DNA of 64,000 nt. It comes from Actinomycetota bacterium (lineage in GTDB: Bacteria > Actinomycetota > CADDZG01 > WHSQ01). The DNA lies in the NCBI GenBank assembly GCA_030446465.1, contig JAUJNI010000001.1, forward strand, positions 481,859 through 545,858. The letters run 5' to 3'. The translations under genes were made by a program, and so were the position numbers. Below, piece by piece: positions 35,468 through 45,973 of the stretch (positions within the stretch are counted from its first letter, which is position 1; every line of letters starts with the position of its first letter). The notes beneath the pieces were generated by a model that searched no databases, was not told the DNA's origin, and worked only from the letters and a program-made list of their open reading frames with translations.

Positions 35468-36055
35468 ATGGCGGTCGGGGAGCGTGAGTCGGGGAGTGGA
35501 GTCGCCAATGGGGTCGGCCGCTTGCTGAAGGGTCGTGGGTTTCTGGGCGTTGCCGGGGCGGTGCTCGTGACCCTGGGTGGGGCCCTGGTCGTCGGGAGCA
35601 CCGCCCTCGGATGGGGGCAGGTCACTAACCCCGGCCTGCACTTCTCCCCTCGAGGCGTCATCTCGAGCCTCTATCTTGTCGAGGGCAGGATCGCGTTCTT
35701 TCTTGGCTTGGCCCTGGCGCCGATCGGAACGGCCTTGCTCTTCGCAGAAGATCGTTCACTTCGACGGGCGCTCGCTCTCGTGGCGGTCGTCGGGGGTCTG
35801 GTTCTGACCGGCTTGTGCGGCTACACGTTGCTCAATATCGGCGAGCGCACCGCCGCCTTCTTTTGCGGCGAGTTCGGTAAGCCGGGCCAACCGGGGGATC
35901 AGTTCTTCCAGCAGGCGTGCAAGACGATCGCGAACGAGGTAGACGCCCGCGTGGGCCTGTATCTCGCTCTCGAGGCCTCAATCGCCACGGTGGTCGGGGG
36001 CCTCTTCAGCCTCCGGGCCGCCCACCACAGCGACGGAGGGGGCCACAAGGGTTGA
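35468..36055 (+). CDS. Four-helix membrane protein of unknown function
   Basis: The 195-residue product begins at ATG 35468 and has four hydrophobic helices (VAGAVLVTLGGALVVGSTAL, IAFFLGLALAPIGTALLF, LALVAVVGGLVLTGLCGYTL, VGLYLALEASIATVVGGLF). A loop with two Cys (AAFFCGEFG, QQACKTI) lies between helices 3 and 4. No family is recognised. Confidence 0.7.
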   Translation: MAVGERESGSGVANGVGRLLKGRGFLGVAGAVLVTLGGALVVGSTALGWGQVTNPGLHFSPRGVISSLYLVEGRIAFFLGLALAPIGTALLFAEDRSLRRALALVAVVGGLVLTGLCGYTLLNIGERTAAFFCGEFGKPGQPGDQFFQQACKTIANEVDARVGLYLALEASIATVVGGLFSLRAAHHSDGGGHKG

Positions 36056-36137
36056 GCGCCGTGGGACCCGCACTCTTGCCAGTTGAGCATCTTCTTGGTG
36101 CGAGGCGCTAACCATCAACCGCGGGCTTTCCAGGGAG

Positions 36138-36611
36138 TTAGGAGTTTCGTCGCCATCTCCCCCAAAACAGAAATGCGAGCGCCAGCACGAGCGCAGCTGT
36201 GAGTGGAACGGCGTAGCTAGGCGAAAAGGAGCCCTTACCCTCATAGCCGGGAAGGGAAATCGGGATTAGACCCCTGCAACTCGTTCTGGGCGGATGATCC
36301 TGGCCCACGCATGCAACCGGCGCAAGGAGCACAAAGGTGAGCAGGAAGACGCCTACAGCCCCGACTGCCACCGGCCAGAACCCTGCCAGCGGCATACCAA
36401 TCGACAGGACGAGAATGAAGATGATGAATCCGAGTGCAAGCGCGAAGGGCCAGTAGCCGGCATGGAGGTTGATAAGCAACCCTCCTGCCGCCACGATGCT
36501 CAAGAGCAGCGCGATGACGAACGGTCGTCTGTTGCCCATGTGCAGATTGTCGCGCCACCCTTTCCGGAACCCGGCCGGGCGCGGTGGGAACTTCCTCAGC
36601 GGAATATGCAT
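36138..36611 (-). CDS. Small membrane protein of unknown function
   Basis: The 157-residue product has about four membrane helices (FVIALLLSIVAAGGLLINL, ALALGFIIFILVLSIGMPLAG, VGAVGVFLLTFVLLAPVACV, LTAALVLALAFLFWG). The ATG at 36611 has GGAG 5 bases before it; a shorter start at 36539 (MGNRRPFV) is also possible. No function can be assigned. Confidence 0.6.
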   Translation of the reverse strand: MHIPLRKFPPRPAGFRKGWRDNLHMGNRRPFVIALLLSIVAAGGLLINLHAGYWPFALALGFIIFILVLSIGMPLAGFWPVAVGAVGVFLLTFVLLAPVACVGQDHPPRTSCRGLIPISLPGYEGKGSFSPSYAVPLTAALVLALAFLFWGRWRRNS

Positions 36612-36672
36612 CTAACTCCGTGAGTGAGAATGGGATGAAGCCAGGAGCAAGAAACCAGAAGGATGTGGTTGC

Positions 36673-37248
36673 TTGAGGTACGTGACGCGGGTGCTTGTGG
36701 TGACGCTTTTCTCCATGATGCTCATCCCGCTCGGGACGCGGAGCGCGATGGCTTGCTCGTGTGCGACATCGTCAGACCGAGCATCTGCTAATAGGGCCAA
36801 CGTTGTCTTCGCGGGCTACGTCGTCGGGGCCGAATATCCCAATGAGGTTCGCAACGTCAACGACACCCTTGGCGAAATCCGCTGGACGTTGTTGCCCGAC
36901 ACCCTGGTGAAAGGACTAGACGCAGGGCCGGTCGAGGTCCTGAGCCAAAGCCAGGAGACGGCTTGCGGTGTCTCCTTCAACGTCGGCGGCCGCTACCTGG
37001 TATTCGCCAGTGACGAAGACGGCACACTCACCACCAACTCTTGCAGTCGCACGCGGCCCTTCTATAAGGACGTGAAGCTCGCTGTGGCAGAGAAGGTTCG
37101 CGGCGCGTTCGGCCCCAAGACACGTGGGACAGAAAATGGGTCGACATCCTTGCTTCCGGCGGCTGCCGCGGTGACCGCGATCGCCGCCCTCCTGTCCAGC
37201 GCGATCGTCATCCACAGGCGGAGGAGGAGGAGTCGCTCGGCTGCGTAG
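36673..37248 (+). CDS. Secreted TIMP/netrin-like domain protein
   Basis: The product has a signal peptide (VTRVLVVTLFSMMLIPLGTR) ending before ACSCATSSD, then a compact domain: NVVFAGYVVG, VEVLSQSQETACGVSF, GRYLVFASD, LTTNSCSRTRP. A Cys-x-Cys at the mature N-terminus with this strand pattern resembles tissue-inhibitor-of-metalloproteinase-like (NTR) domains. A C-terminal helix and an Arg-rich tail would anchor it outside. The start (TTG 36673) is uncertain; GTG 36682 is an alternative. Confidence 0.72.
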   Translation: MRYVTRVLVVTLFSMMLIPLGTRSAMACSCATSSDRASANRANVVFAGYVVGAEYPNEVRNVNDTLGEIRWTLLPDTLVKGLDAGPVEVLSQSQETACGVSFNVGGRYLVFASDEDGTLTTNSCSRTRPFYKDVKLAVAEKVRGAFGPKTRGTENGSTSLLPAAAAVTAIAALLSSAIVIHRRRRRSRSAA

Positions 37249-37331
37249 TATGCCGCCCGTCGTCGTCTTCCCGATGGAATGTGGACCAGATCTGAACCAA
37301 CCCGGTTCTGTGGGCGAATTGAGAGAGGGCG

Positions 37332-37414
37332 TGCGAGAGGGGGGATTTGAACCCCCACGTCCAAAGGACACCAGCTCCTAAGGCTGGCGCGTCTGCCAAT
37401 TCCGCCACTCTCGC
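37332..37414 (-). tRNA. tRNA-Leu (anticodon TAG)
   Basis: On the minus strand GCGAGAGTGGCGGAATTGGC opens a class II tRNA. The anticodon arm is CCAGC-CTTAGGA-GCTGG, giving anticodon TAG (reads CUA). A long variable arm and a T-arm (GGGTTCAAATCCC) follow, and CTCTCGC closes the 7-bp acceptor stem. CCA is not encoded. Confidence 0.97.
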
Positions 37415-37518
37415 TCGCCATGCATCGTAGCCAAGGGCGACAGGTAGCCCATCCTCCTTCTGCGCGACATGGTGTGCGTATAGCGCCCAGGGTGCAACAG
37501 AGAAGGACAAGGGCCCCC

Positions 37519-39108
<1,590 letters not shown>

Positions 39109-39249
39109 GGCGCGGCTTTCCTAGGCTCAGGGGAGTGAAACGGGGAGGGGTCCGGGCGCGCGCTCAGACGAGCATCGTGCGACGCAACGGGGGCCGGGGC
39201 GCTCAGGCTTTTACATCGACTCCCAGGTTACCAGGCGGCTGAGCCGCCC

Positions 39250-39759
39250 TCAGTCCTCGATGTCGATTCGCTCGATAGAGACGTCTTCAATCGGTCTATC
39301 GGCAGGCACGGTTCCGGTGGTCGAGATGGATTGCACCACGTCCATGCCCTCGATGACCTCGCCAAAGATGGTGTGCTTGCCGGTGAGCCACGGGGTCGCA
39401 GCGACGGTTACGAAGAACTGAGAGCCATTCGTATTGGGTCCGGAGTTGGCCATGGCCAGCAAGCCGGGACGGTCGAATCTCGGGCCACCGGGGGGACATT
39501 CATCCTCGAAGCGGTAGCCGGGGCCGCCCGTTCCCGTGCCCTGTGGATCGCCCCCCTGGATCATGAAATCGGGGATCACCCGGTGGAAGATCGTCCCGGC
39601 GTACAGCGGTTCGGACTTGCGCTGACCGTCGCGAGGGTCCTTCCATTCCCGCTTCCCCGTGGCGAGGTCGACGAAGTTGGCAACCGTCGTGGGAGCGTGC
39701 TCGGGCATCAAGCGGACTTTGAAGCTTCCGGCAGACGTGACAAAGGTTGCTTGCGGCAT
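39250..39759 (-). CDS. Cyclophilin-type peptidyl-prolyl isomerase
   Basis: The 169-residue product has the cyclophilin core: FKVRLMPEHAPTTVANFVDL, TIFHRVIPDFMIQGGDPQGTG (catalytic Arg and Phe), LAMANSGPNTNGSQFFVTVA and HTIFGEVIEGMDVV. No signal peptide is present, so it works in the cytosol. Confidence 0.96.
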   Translation of the reverse strand: MPQATFVTSAGSFKVRLMPEHAPTTVANFVDLATGKREWKDPRDGQRKSEPLYAGTIFHRVIPDFMIQGGDPQGTGTGGPGYRFEDECPPGGPRFDRPGLLAMANSGPNTNGSQFFVTVAATPWLTGKHTIFGEVIEGMDVVQSISTTGTVPADRPIEDVSIERIDIED

Positions 39760-39864
39760 GAGCCCCTCCGGGATTGCGGCACGGTCGGAGTCAAGACACT
39801 AGCGCGTTCCATTGACCCAACCGGTGTCGTCGACCGCCTCATCGAGAGGTGATGGAATGAGTGG

Positions 39865-40644
39865 GTGCACATAGGTGTCGTGGAGCAGCTGTGGCGTTAC
39901 CCGGTCAAGTCCATGCTCGGAGAGCGGCTCGCCTGCACCGATATTGGGCGCCACGGGCTCACGGGCGACCGCCTCTACGCAGTTCGAGACCACGCTACGG
40001 GCCGGATCTTGAGCGCCAAGCGGATGGCCACTCTGTTCCACTGTCGGGCTCGCTACGTGGGGCACGAGCTTGAGATAGAGCTGCCGGACGGCACCCGGCT
40101 CCCGGGTCCAAGCCCCGAGCTCGGCGCTCGACTGTCTGATTGGCTGGGACGAGAGGTCGCACTTGCTCGATCCTCGGACGACGAGAGGGCGCTGATCGAG
40201 GTGGCCGAGAGCTCGGCAACCGACGAGGGACCCTCGAACGAGTTTCCGGCGCCTGCCGGGACCTTCTTCGACTCAGCGGAGCTCCACCTCGTGACCACTG
40301 CATCCTTGAGTCGCATCGAGGAGCTTGATCCGACGACGACATATGACGTTCGCCGTTTCAGGCCCAACCTAGTGATCCGAACGGCGCCCGAGCTGGAGGG
40401 CTTCGTGGAGGGCCACTGGGTCGATCGGCACCTCGCCATCGGCGATGCTGTTCGCGTTTCCGTCGACAGACCTTGTGGGCGCTGCGTGATGACCACCCAT
40501 TCCCAGGATGACCTCCGGAAGGAACCCGCAGTTCTTCGCACGGTCGCGCGACTGAACAACAACAAGTTCGGAGCTCTGGGAAGCGTGGTGGTGACCGGCC
40601 GCGTCTCTGTGGGGGATCAAGTCACTCTCGAGCCGGCACGCTGA
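39865..40644 (+). CDS. MOSC domain protein
   Basis: The 259-residue product starts at GTG 39865. An N-terminal beta-barrel part (VVEQLWRYPVKSMLGERL, GLTGDRLYAVRD) leads to a MOSC domain with RFRPNLVIRT and PCGRCVMTT, where Cys is the conserved residue that binds molybdenum-cofactor sulfur. MOSC proteins include molybdenum-dependent reductases of N-hydroxylated compounds. It stands alone. Confidence 0.92.
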   Translation: MHIGVVEQLWRYPVKSMLGERLACTDIGRHGLTGDRLYAVRDHATGRILSAKRMATLFHCRARYVGHELEIELPDGTRLPGPSPELGARLSDWLGREVALARSSDDERALIEVAESSATDEGPSNEFPAPAGTFFDSAELHLVTTASLSRIEELDPTTTYDVRRFRPNLVIRTAPELEGFVEGHWVDRHLAIGDAVRVSVDRPCGRCVMTTHSQDDLRKEPAVLRTVARLNNNKFGALGSVVVTGRVSVGDQVTLEPAR

Positions 40645-40689
40645 CTGATTGCGGAAAAAACTTGCCGATCGCGCAACCAAACCGGCTGG

Positions 40690-40816
40690 CTTGACATCTA
40701 AGGTGTGAAAGCAAACGCACGATCCCCGCCTGGAGTGCCGGATGTCCTGGCAGCCATCCGCACGCAAGGCGACCGGCGCCCGGGGCTTGACGAGGAAGCT
40801 CCGGGCGCCTCTTTTT
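40690..40816 (+). promoter_or_regulatory. Structured leader upstream of the secreted peptidase-propeller gene
   Basis: TTGACA (40693-40698) could be a -35 box. The transcript beyond it would contain GCAAACGCACG, a GGATG/CATCC hairpin and ACGCAAGGCGACCGG before a strong terminator that ends 52 bases before the gene start. A sensing domain followed by a terminator is the layout of a riboswitch or attenuator. The words faintly recall cyclic-di-GMP (GEMM) aptamers, but spacing is wrong and no known class can be assigned. Alternatively, this is just the 3' end of the MOSC transcript. Confidence 0.35.
40775..40816 (+). terminator. Strong intrinsic terminator or attenuator
   Basis: A 14-bp stem with one wobble pair (GGCGCCCGGGGCTT at 40775-40788, AAGCTCCGGGCGCC at 40796-40809) has a 7-base loop and is followed by TCTTTTT. 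It stands 131 bases after the MOSC stop and 52 before the next start. Confidence 0.9.
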
Positions 40817-40867
40817 CTGCGACCGTTGGCCACCTTTAGCGCGCCGCCTCGGCGCCGATAACAGCTT

Positions 40868-42187
40868 GTGAGCACGCTTTCAGCGCGGGTGCGGGTCGCT
40901 TCATCTCGAGCAAGGCATCTTGGCCTTGCTGCGACGGTCGCCCTCTTGTCACTCGCCGCGCTGCCTGCATCTGCGGAAGCAGCTCCTTCGACGCCCAAGC
41001 TCGGCCCGGCGATCGACGGTTACAGCCCCTACGAGGGCCAGTCGATCTGCTCACCGGAGGCAAAGCCGGGCATGCTCGCTTTCCAGAAGCTCGTGCTCGA
41101 TGCCTATCCGGCGACGAGACCGGGCTCGATCGGCCGGTCGTGCTCGATCGGAGGCCAGAGCGAGCACAAAGAGGGCAGGGCATGGGACTGGGGCGTCAAG
41201 GCGAGCGTTGCGTCTGAGAAAGCAGCCGCCCAGGATCTCTTTGACTGGCTCCTGAAGGAGGACCGCTACGGCAATCCCGACGCGATGGCTCGGAGGCTGG
41301 GGATCATGTACATGATCTTCAACCGCAAGAGTTGGTGGCCGGGCCGAGGATGGGGCGTCTATTGCACGCAGACCGAGAACGGCTGCATCGGATCCAACGG
41401 CACGGTGCGCGACCCTCACACCGACCACGTCCATTTCAGCTTGGGGTGGGACGGCGCCTACAAGAGAACGACTTTCTGGCACCGAAAGAGGTCGATGATC
41501 GCCGACATCAGCAGCAGGACGACCGCGAGCGGCTACTGGCTTGCGGCAGGTAACGGGGCCGTCTTCACCGGCGGCACCGGCAACTACGGTTCTCTGTCGG
41601 GTGACTGGTTGGACAAGCCCATCGTCGCCATGGCGTCGACTCCCAGCGGCGACGGCTACTGGCTCGTCAACCGCGCCGGGAGGGTGTGGGGCTTCGGCGG
41701 CGCAAGCACGCATGGTTCGGTGAGGGACACCGCCCGCATCCTCGACATAGGGGCGACACCGAGCGGTGACGGCTACTGGGTCGTGTCCAGGAGCGGCCGA
41801 GTGTTCGCATTCGGCGACGCCGAACGGCATGGGTCCGCCACGGACGAGGGCGAGCGGATCAGCGGGATCGCAGTGACACCTTCGGGGGCCGGGTACTGGC
41901 TGTTTGCCAAGGGGGGCCGCGTCTTTAGCTACGGCGACGCCCGTCGCTACGGAAGCGCGGGAGGTGAGGGCGCCACCATCGTGGGCGGTGACAACTTCCG
42001 TTCCACCGGGTACTGGCTCGTAAGCGACCAAGGCAATGTTTACGCCTTCGGTGACGCTCCCGATCTTGGCGGGCTCGCCAGCAGGACTCTTTCTGCTCCG
42101 GTGATCGAGATCGCCGCCTCGCCTAGCGGCAACGGGTACTACCTGACCACGGCGATGGGCAAGGTCTACGCCTTCGGAGACGCTTAG
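40868..42187 (+). CDS. Secreted protein: peptidase-like domain plus propeller repeats
   Basis: The 439-residue product has a signal peptide (cut near ASAEAAPS). Its first domain (about residues 45-210) has SEHKEGRAWDWG and DPHTDHVHFSLGW, with His/Asp spacing like M15-type peptidoglycan peptidases (HxxxxxxxD and HxH). From residue 215 on come five or six repeats of about 45 residues with the pattern SGDGYWLV, GRVFAFGDA and G-S, likely forming a beta-propeller that binds wall or surface polymers. GTG start. The gene lies behind a terminator-bearing leader and may be regulated there. Confidence 0.83.
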   Translation: MSTLSARVRVASSRARHLGLAATVALLSLAALPASAEAAPSTPKLGPAIDGYSPYEGQSICSPEAKPGMLAFQKLVLDAYPATRPGSIGRSCSIGGQSEHKEGRAWDWGVKASVASEKAAAQDLFDWLLKEDRYGNPDAMARRLGIMYMIFNRKSWWPGRGWGVYCTQTENGCIGSNGTVRDPHTDHVHFSLGWDGAYKRTTFWHRKRSMIADISSRTTASGYWLAAGNGAVFTGGTGNYGSLSGDWLDKPIVAMASTPSGDGYWLVNRAGRVWGFGGASTHGSVRDTARILDIGATPSGDGYWVVSRSGRVFAFGDAERHGSATDEGERISGIAVTPSGAGYWLFAKGGRVFSYGDARRYGSAGGEGATIVGGDNFRSTGYWLVSDQGNVYAFGDAPDLGGLASRTLSAPVIEIAASPSGNGYYLTTAMGKVYAFGDA

Positions 42188-42217
42188 CCCCGGTCCGCTG
42201 CTGATAAGAAGTTAGCT

Positions 42218-42808
42218 ATGACCCTCGGGATCGGGATCTTCTTGTTCGATGGCTGCGAGGAGCTCGACTGGGCGGGCCCCTGGGAGGTCCTCTCGGCCTG
42301 GGCCCATGGCTGGTCAGAAGATCAAGCCCAGGTCTTCACGGTGGCCCAAAGGGATGGCCCCGTTAGGTGCGCCAAGGGCCTCACGGTCATTCCAGACCAC
42401 GGTTGGGACAGCGCGCCGCCTATCGATCTTCTCGTTTATCCGGGGGGCCGAGGAACGCGCCTCCAGATCGGCGACGAGGCGATCAAGGAGTGGCTCCATG
42501 AGCTGGCGAGCAATGGAGCGCTGATGACCAGCGTGTGCACCGGCGCGCTCGTCTTCGCAGGCGCGGGCTTGCTAAACGGACGGCCCGCGACGACGCATTG
42601 GGGCTCCATCGAGCTACTGGGAACGCTCGGCAGCGAGATAGATGTTCGTCCCGACGCACGATTTATCGACGACGGCGACGTCATCACGGCGGCTGGAGTG
42701 TCGGCAGGGATCGACATGGCACTTCACCTTGTGGCTCGCCTCCACTCCGTCGAGAGGGCCGTCGAGGTGCGCCGCTACATTCAGTACGACCCCGAACCGC
42801 CCGTCTGA
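42218..42808 (+). CDS. DJ-1/PfpI family protein
   Basis: The 196-residue product has the GATase1-like core: IGIFLFDGCEELDWAGPWEV, LLVYPGGRGTR, and the nucleophile elbow TSVCTGALVFAGAGLL with the reactive Cys. AATTHWG-like RPATTHWGSIELL follows. This is the isonitrile-hydratase/AraC-N-terminal type within DJ-1/PfpI. The substrate is unknown. Confidence 0.9.
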   Translation: MTLGIGIFLFDGCEELDWAGPWEVLSAWAHGWSEDQAQVFTVAQRDGPVRCAKGLTVIPDHGWDSAPPIDLLVYPGGRGTRLQIGDEAIKEWLHELASNGALMTSVCTGALVFAGAGLLNGRPATTHWGSIELLGTLGSEIDVRPDARFIDDGDVITAAGVSAGIDMALHLVARLHSVERAVEVRRYIQYDPEPPV

Positions 42809-42924
42809 GGGGCTCAGAAGATAGCTCGCCCCCCACCGGGCGTGAGCTGGCGGTGGGGGCGGTCACGCTGGCGGTGGGAGGCGAACCATGCGACCCCCTC
42901 GTTAGGAGAGAGGTCCTGTTCCGG

Positions 42925-43719
42925 TCACGGCTGCTGAGGAGAACGCGTAGTGGCCCCCGGTTGCGCCTGGGGGCTCTGTGACCTCGCCTGCTCCATTCGC
43001 TCGCTTGCTCGCTGCTGAATCCGCTGCTTGGACCCCTGAGCCTGCTGCTTCATGTTGGAGGACTCGATCTCGGCCCGCTGAGCGGCCCGCTGCCAGTACC
43101 TGCTCATGGTCTGGATGCCTCCTCCGCCGATGGCGACGATGGCCGAGCCGACGATGATCGCGAGGATCGAGTAGAAGATCGGATTGAAGATCTTGTCGGC
43201 CGCGTCGAGGTCGAGCTGGGCCAGCGCCGCAAAGAAGGTGACGACCAGGATTGCGGTGCTCGCGGCAAAGGCGAGCGCCTTGCCGTAGCTCAGGCCACCC
43301 AGGGCAGCCTCGATGACCTCTTTGACCGCAGCGGCAATGGCAGCCCCTATTACCACGATCACGATTGCCATGAACAGCTTGGGCAGGTACGAGATCACGC
43401 TCTTGATGAGGTCGCTGATCGGGTTGGGACCAAAGACCCCAAACGCCATCTGGAGCACGAACAAGAACAGCGCCCAGAAGACGATCTTGCCGAGTATGTC
43501 AGACGCATCGAAGCGACTCTGGGCGAGTGCCTGTCCGACGCCGCCTCGCTCCACCGCCCGGTCGAACCCGACCCGTTCGAGGATGCCGTCGAGGACTTTT
43601 GCGATTGCTTTAGCGATGAAGTAGCCGATGACGAGAATGAGCAGGAACGCCAGCAGCTTTGGCACAAACGTCGCTATGGCTGCCCAAGCGTCACCGAGCC
43701 CATCCGTGAATTCATCCAT
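42925..43719 (-). CDS. MscS-type conserved TM-helix protein
   Basis: The 264-residue product has paired repeats of a conserved helix (FVPKLLAFLLILVIGYFIAKAI and YLPKLFMAIVIVVIGAAIAAAV), each followed by a short amphipathic segment, the pattern of the mechanosensitive-channel conserved TM helix family (CmpX-like). The MscS pore-beta domain is absent and the C-terminus is a Gln/Arg-rich tail. Probably an osmotic-stress membrane protein. Confidence 0.85.
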   Translation of the reverse strand: MDEFTDGLGDAWAAIATFVPKLLAFLLILVIGYFIAKAIAKVLDGILERVGFDRAVERGGVGQALAQSRFDASDILGKIVFWALFLFVLQMAFGVFGPNPISDLIKSVISYLPKLFMAIVIVVIGAAIAAAVKEVIEAALGGLSYGKALAFAASTAILVVTFFAALAQLDLDAADKIFNPIFYSILAIIVGSAIVAIGGGGIQTMSRYWQRAAQRAEIESSNMKQQAQGSKQRIQQRASERMEQARSQSPQAQPGATTRSPQQP

Positions 43720-43749
43720 CTCTTAGCTCCTTTGTGTGGGAAGCAAGAA

Positions 43750-43777
43750 CCCTCCCGTCAACGAGAGAGCGGGAGGG
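43750..43777 (-). terminator. Hairpin between the DUF2382 and MscS-like genes
   Basis: CCCTCCCG (43750-43757) pairs with CGGGAGGG (43770-43777) across a 12-base loop. On the minus strand it follows the DUF2382 gene stop by 25 bases. The T-tract is weak. Confidence 0.6.
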
Positions 43778-43801
43778 CCCTTGCCATTTGGATTGCGACC
43801 G

Positions 43802-44551
43802 CTACGGGCGGACGTCGCCCTCTTGCTCGATCTGCTCCTTGCGAAGTTCGTCCGAGACCTGCTGCTCTTCGGTCACGGTCTCCTTCGCGAGGCGCACACG
43901 CTCCTTGGGAACGACGCGCTTCTCGGCCACTGCCTCTTCCTTGGTGAGGGTCACCTCGTGCTCGTCTTCCGAGATCGCTGGGCCGGACGTGGCCTGGTCG
44001 ATGTTGGCGTCCGTGATTGGCTCGCGCTCCACACGTACCTGCTCGCGCTGCACCGGGACGGTCTCGGACACGTCCTCGGTGGTGACGTACTTGCGGAGGC
44101 GAGCGCGGCCAGCCTCGCGCTGGGTCTTGCCGACCCTCAGCTCCTCTTCGGAGCGAGTCATGGCGTCGTCAGTCGAGCGATCGACGTCCACGCCAGTGCC
44201 CTCGGGGAGTCCGCTGTCCGAGCGGGTCTCGGAGTAGGGGAGCCCGTAGTGGGCGTAGAGTTGCGCCTCAGTCTCCTGGCTTATCTCGTCCCCGCTGATG
44301 TCGAGAGACGACTCGACCTGCTCCTTCGAGTACGGCACGTAGTAGGCGTCGTCTTTGGCCGAGGCACCTGCAAGGGGCACGAGCACCCGCTTCGAGCTGA
44401 GCACACCCTTGCCGATGCCAAGCCACTCTGGCTTGCCGGTGTCGTTGTCGAAGAAGATCTCGTCGACCGCCCCGATCTTGTCACCGTCGGACGCGTAGAC
44501 CGGCGCCCCTATGCTGTCCTGCAACTGCTCGACCGTGGTTGATTGGTCCAC
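43802..44551 (-). CDS. PRC-barrel and DUF2382 stress protein
   Basis: GTG 44551 is preferred because AAAGGGGG lies just before it; longer starts add Arg-rich residues. The 249-residue product has an N-terminal PRC-barrel (GAPVYASDGDKIGAVDEIFF to RVLVPLAG) and a C-terminal DUF2382/YsnF domain with repeating basic and acidic strands (RLRKYVTTEDVSETVPVQRE, VPKERVRLAKETVTEEQQV). Relatives respond to heat, desiccation and phosphate or carbon limitation. It is upstream of the MscS-like gene on the same strand. Confidence 0.88.
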   Translation of the reverse strand: MDQSTTVEQLQDSIGAPVYASDGDKIGAVDEIFFDNDTGKPEWLGIGKGVLSSKRVLVPLAGASAKDDAYYVPYSKEQVESSLDISGDEISQETEAQLYAHYGLPYSETRSDSGLPEGTGVDVDRSTDDAMTRSEEELRVGKTQREAGRARLRKYVTTEDVSETVPVQREQVRVEREPITDANIDQATSGPAISEDEHEVTLTKEEAVAEKRVVPKERVRLAKETVTEEQQVSDELRKEQIEQEGDVRP

Positions 44552-44715
44552 AGTTCCGCCCCCTTTCATGGGTCTGTGACGCCACCGCTGGCGTCTCCTA
44601 TCCACTGAAACGCTTTGGGGGCTGGCGGATTACGCACGACGGATGTTGGGCAGGCCGGTAGCTGAAGCGCTGCGGGTACGATTACCAGGTCTTCCTTTCG
44701 ACCGCGGGAGGTCCC

Positions 44716-45954
44716 ATGCCGGACGCTCCGGCCAAGGAAACCGCTTCAGATATCGACATCGACTCCTTGGAGCCGCTCGTTCGCCGCGTCGTAGCCGCTC
44801 GGCTGCGGGACAGGGATGCCGTGGACGACATCGTGCAGGAGACGCTTACAAGGCTCATCGAGGCCAGGGACCGCCTCGACCTCGAGGCGTTGACGCCCTA
44901 TGCGGTGGTGACGGCTCGAAACCTCACCGCCTCTCTTGGCCGCAACGAAGACCGCCGTCGCCGACACGCCCACCGCCTCATCGACTATCGAGCGCCCGAT
45001 ACTCCTGACCAGCAGGTTCTCGAGCGTGAAGAGAGCCGGGCGGTGGCCGCTGCGCTGACCAAGCTGTCCGAGCAGGATCGAAAGGCCGTGCTCGATCACG
45101 AGGTAATGGATGTCGATACGGCCACGCTCGCACGGGAGCTGAGGTCCACTCCGGGCGGCGTTGCGGTCCGGCTGGCGCGGGCGCGCGCCAAGATGCGAGT
45201 TGACTACCTCCTGGCCCTCAGAGGGGTCGAGTTGCCGACTGATAGATGCAGGCCCGTGCTGATCGCGCTGTCGGCGGGTGATCGCCGGCGCCAAAGCGCC
45301 CTGGACGCCGGGACTCACATCCTCGAATGCTCAACCTGCGCGTCGCTGAGCGACCCCCTGATGGAGCGGAGCCGGGCGCTGGCGGCCCTCTTGCCGCTGC
45401 CGGGCCTGGGCCGTGTTGCCGGCGTCGCTCGCCGATCCTTTCAAAGGACGCCGGTCCAGGTGGGGGCGGCAACCGCCACCGTCGCAGCCGTCGCTGTGGC
45501 CGCTTTTCTGCTCACGGGTGACAGCGCCCCGCCCCAGCCTCCGCACGCTCCTGAGCCCCAGCCGCAGCGAACTGCCGCCATGGTCTTTACCTCCGGCAAG
45601 CAGCCGGTGCTGGCGATCGCGGCCAAGGACGGATTGGGTCGCTTCAAAGGTGAGGCGGTCAGAGCCTCCGGGGTCAAGGTGAGCGAAGTGGCCGCCAATG
45701 AGGGTTTCTGGATCGGAACCGGTGAGCGAAGAGTCTGGGTCCAACTGACGACGACTAAGGAGTCTCCGTTTCGCATGAGGGCGGGCCAAGAGCTCAGCTT
45801 CAGGGGGAAGCTTGTGCCTCACAGCGACAACTTCCCCGAACGCGTCGGAGTGAGTGGCTCCGAGGACGCCGCACTGCTCCGCCGTGAGGGCCACCACATC
45901 GAGGTGGCGGCCGGCCAGATCAGGCTGAAAAGCCCTAGTGGGCCGGGGAACTAA
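44716..45954 (+). CDS. ECF-like sigma factor fused to a membrane and extracytoplasmic domain
   Basis: Residues 1-165 are a sigma-70 factor: region 2 (LRDRDAVDDIVQETLTRLIE, ALTPYAVVTARNLTASL) and region 4 (ALTKLSEQDRKAVLDHEVM, STPGGVAVRLARARAKMRV). Then a zinc-finger-like HILECSTCASL (near 205), as in anti-sigma factors, a membrane helix (VGAATATVAAVAVAAFLLTG, near 245), a Pro linker and an outside beta-rich domain of about 125 residues. So sigma, anti-sigma and sensor parts are in one chain. Release by proteolysis or direct membrane tethering would control it. A small membrane-protein gene follows. Confidence 0.83.
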   Translation: MPDAPAKETASDIDIDSLEPLVRRVVAARLRDRDAVDDIVQETLTRLIEARDRLDLEALTPYAVVTARNLTASLGRNEDRRRRHAHRLIDYRAPDTPDQQVLEREESRAVAAALTKLSEQDRKAVLDHEVMDVDTATLARELRSTPGGVAVRLARARAKMRVDYLLALRGVELPTDRCRPVLIALSAGDRRRQSALDAGTHILECSTCASLSDPLMERSRALAALLPLPGLGRVAGVARRSFQRTPVQVGAATATVAAVAVAAFLLTGDSAPPQPPHAPEPQPQRTAAMVFTSGKQPVLAIAAKDGLGRFKGEAVRASGVKVSEVAANEGFWIGTGERRVWVQLTTTKESPFRMRAGQELSFRGKLVPHSDNFPERVGVSGSEDAALLRREGHHIEVAAGQIRLKSPSGPGN

Positions 45955-45973
45955 GTCACCGGGGGCTTCCTTG

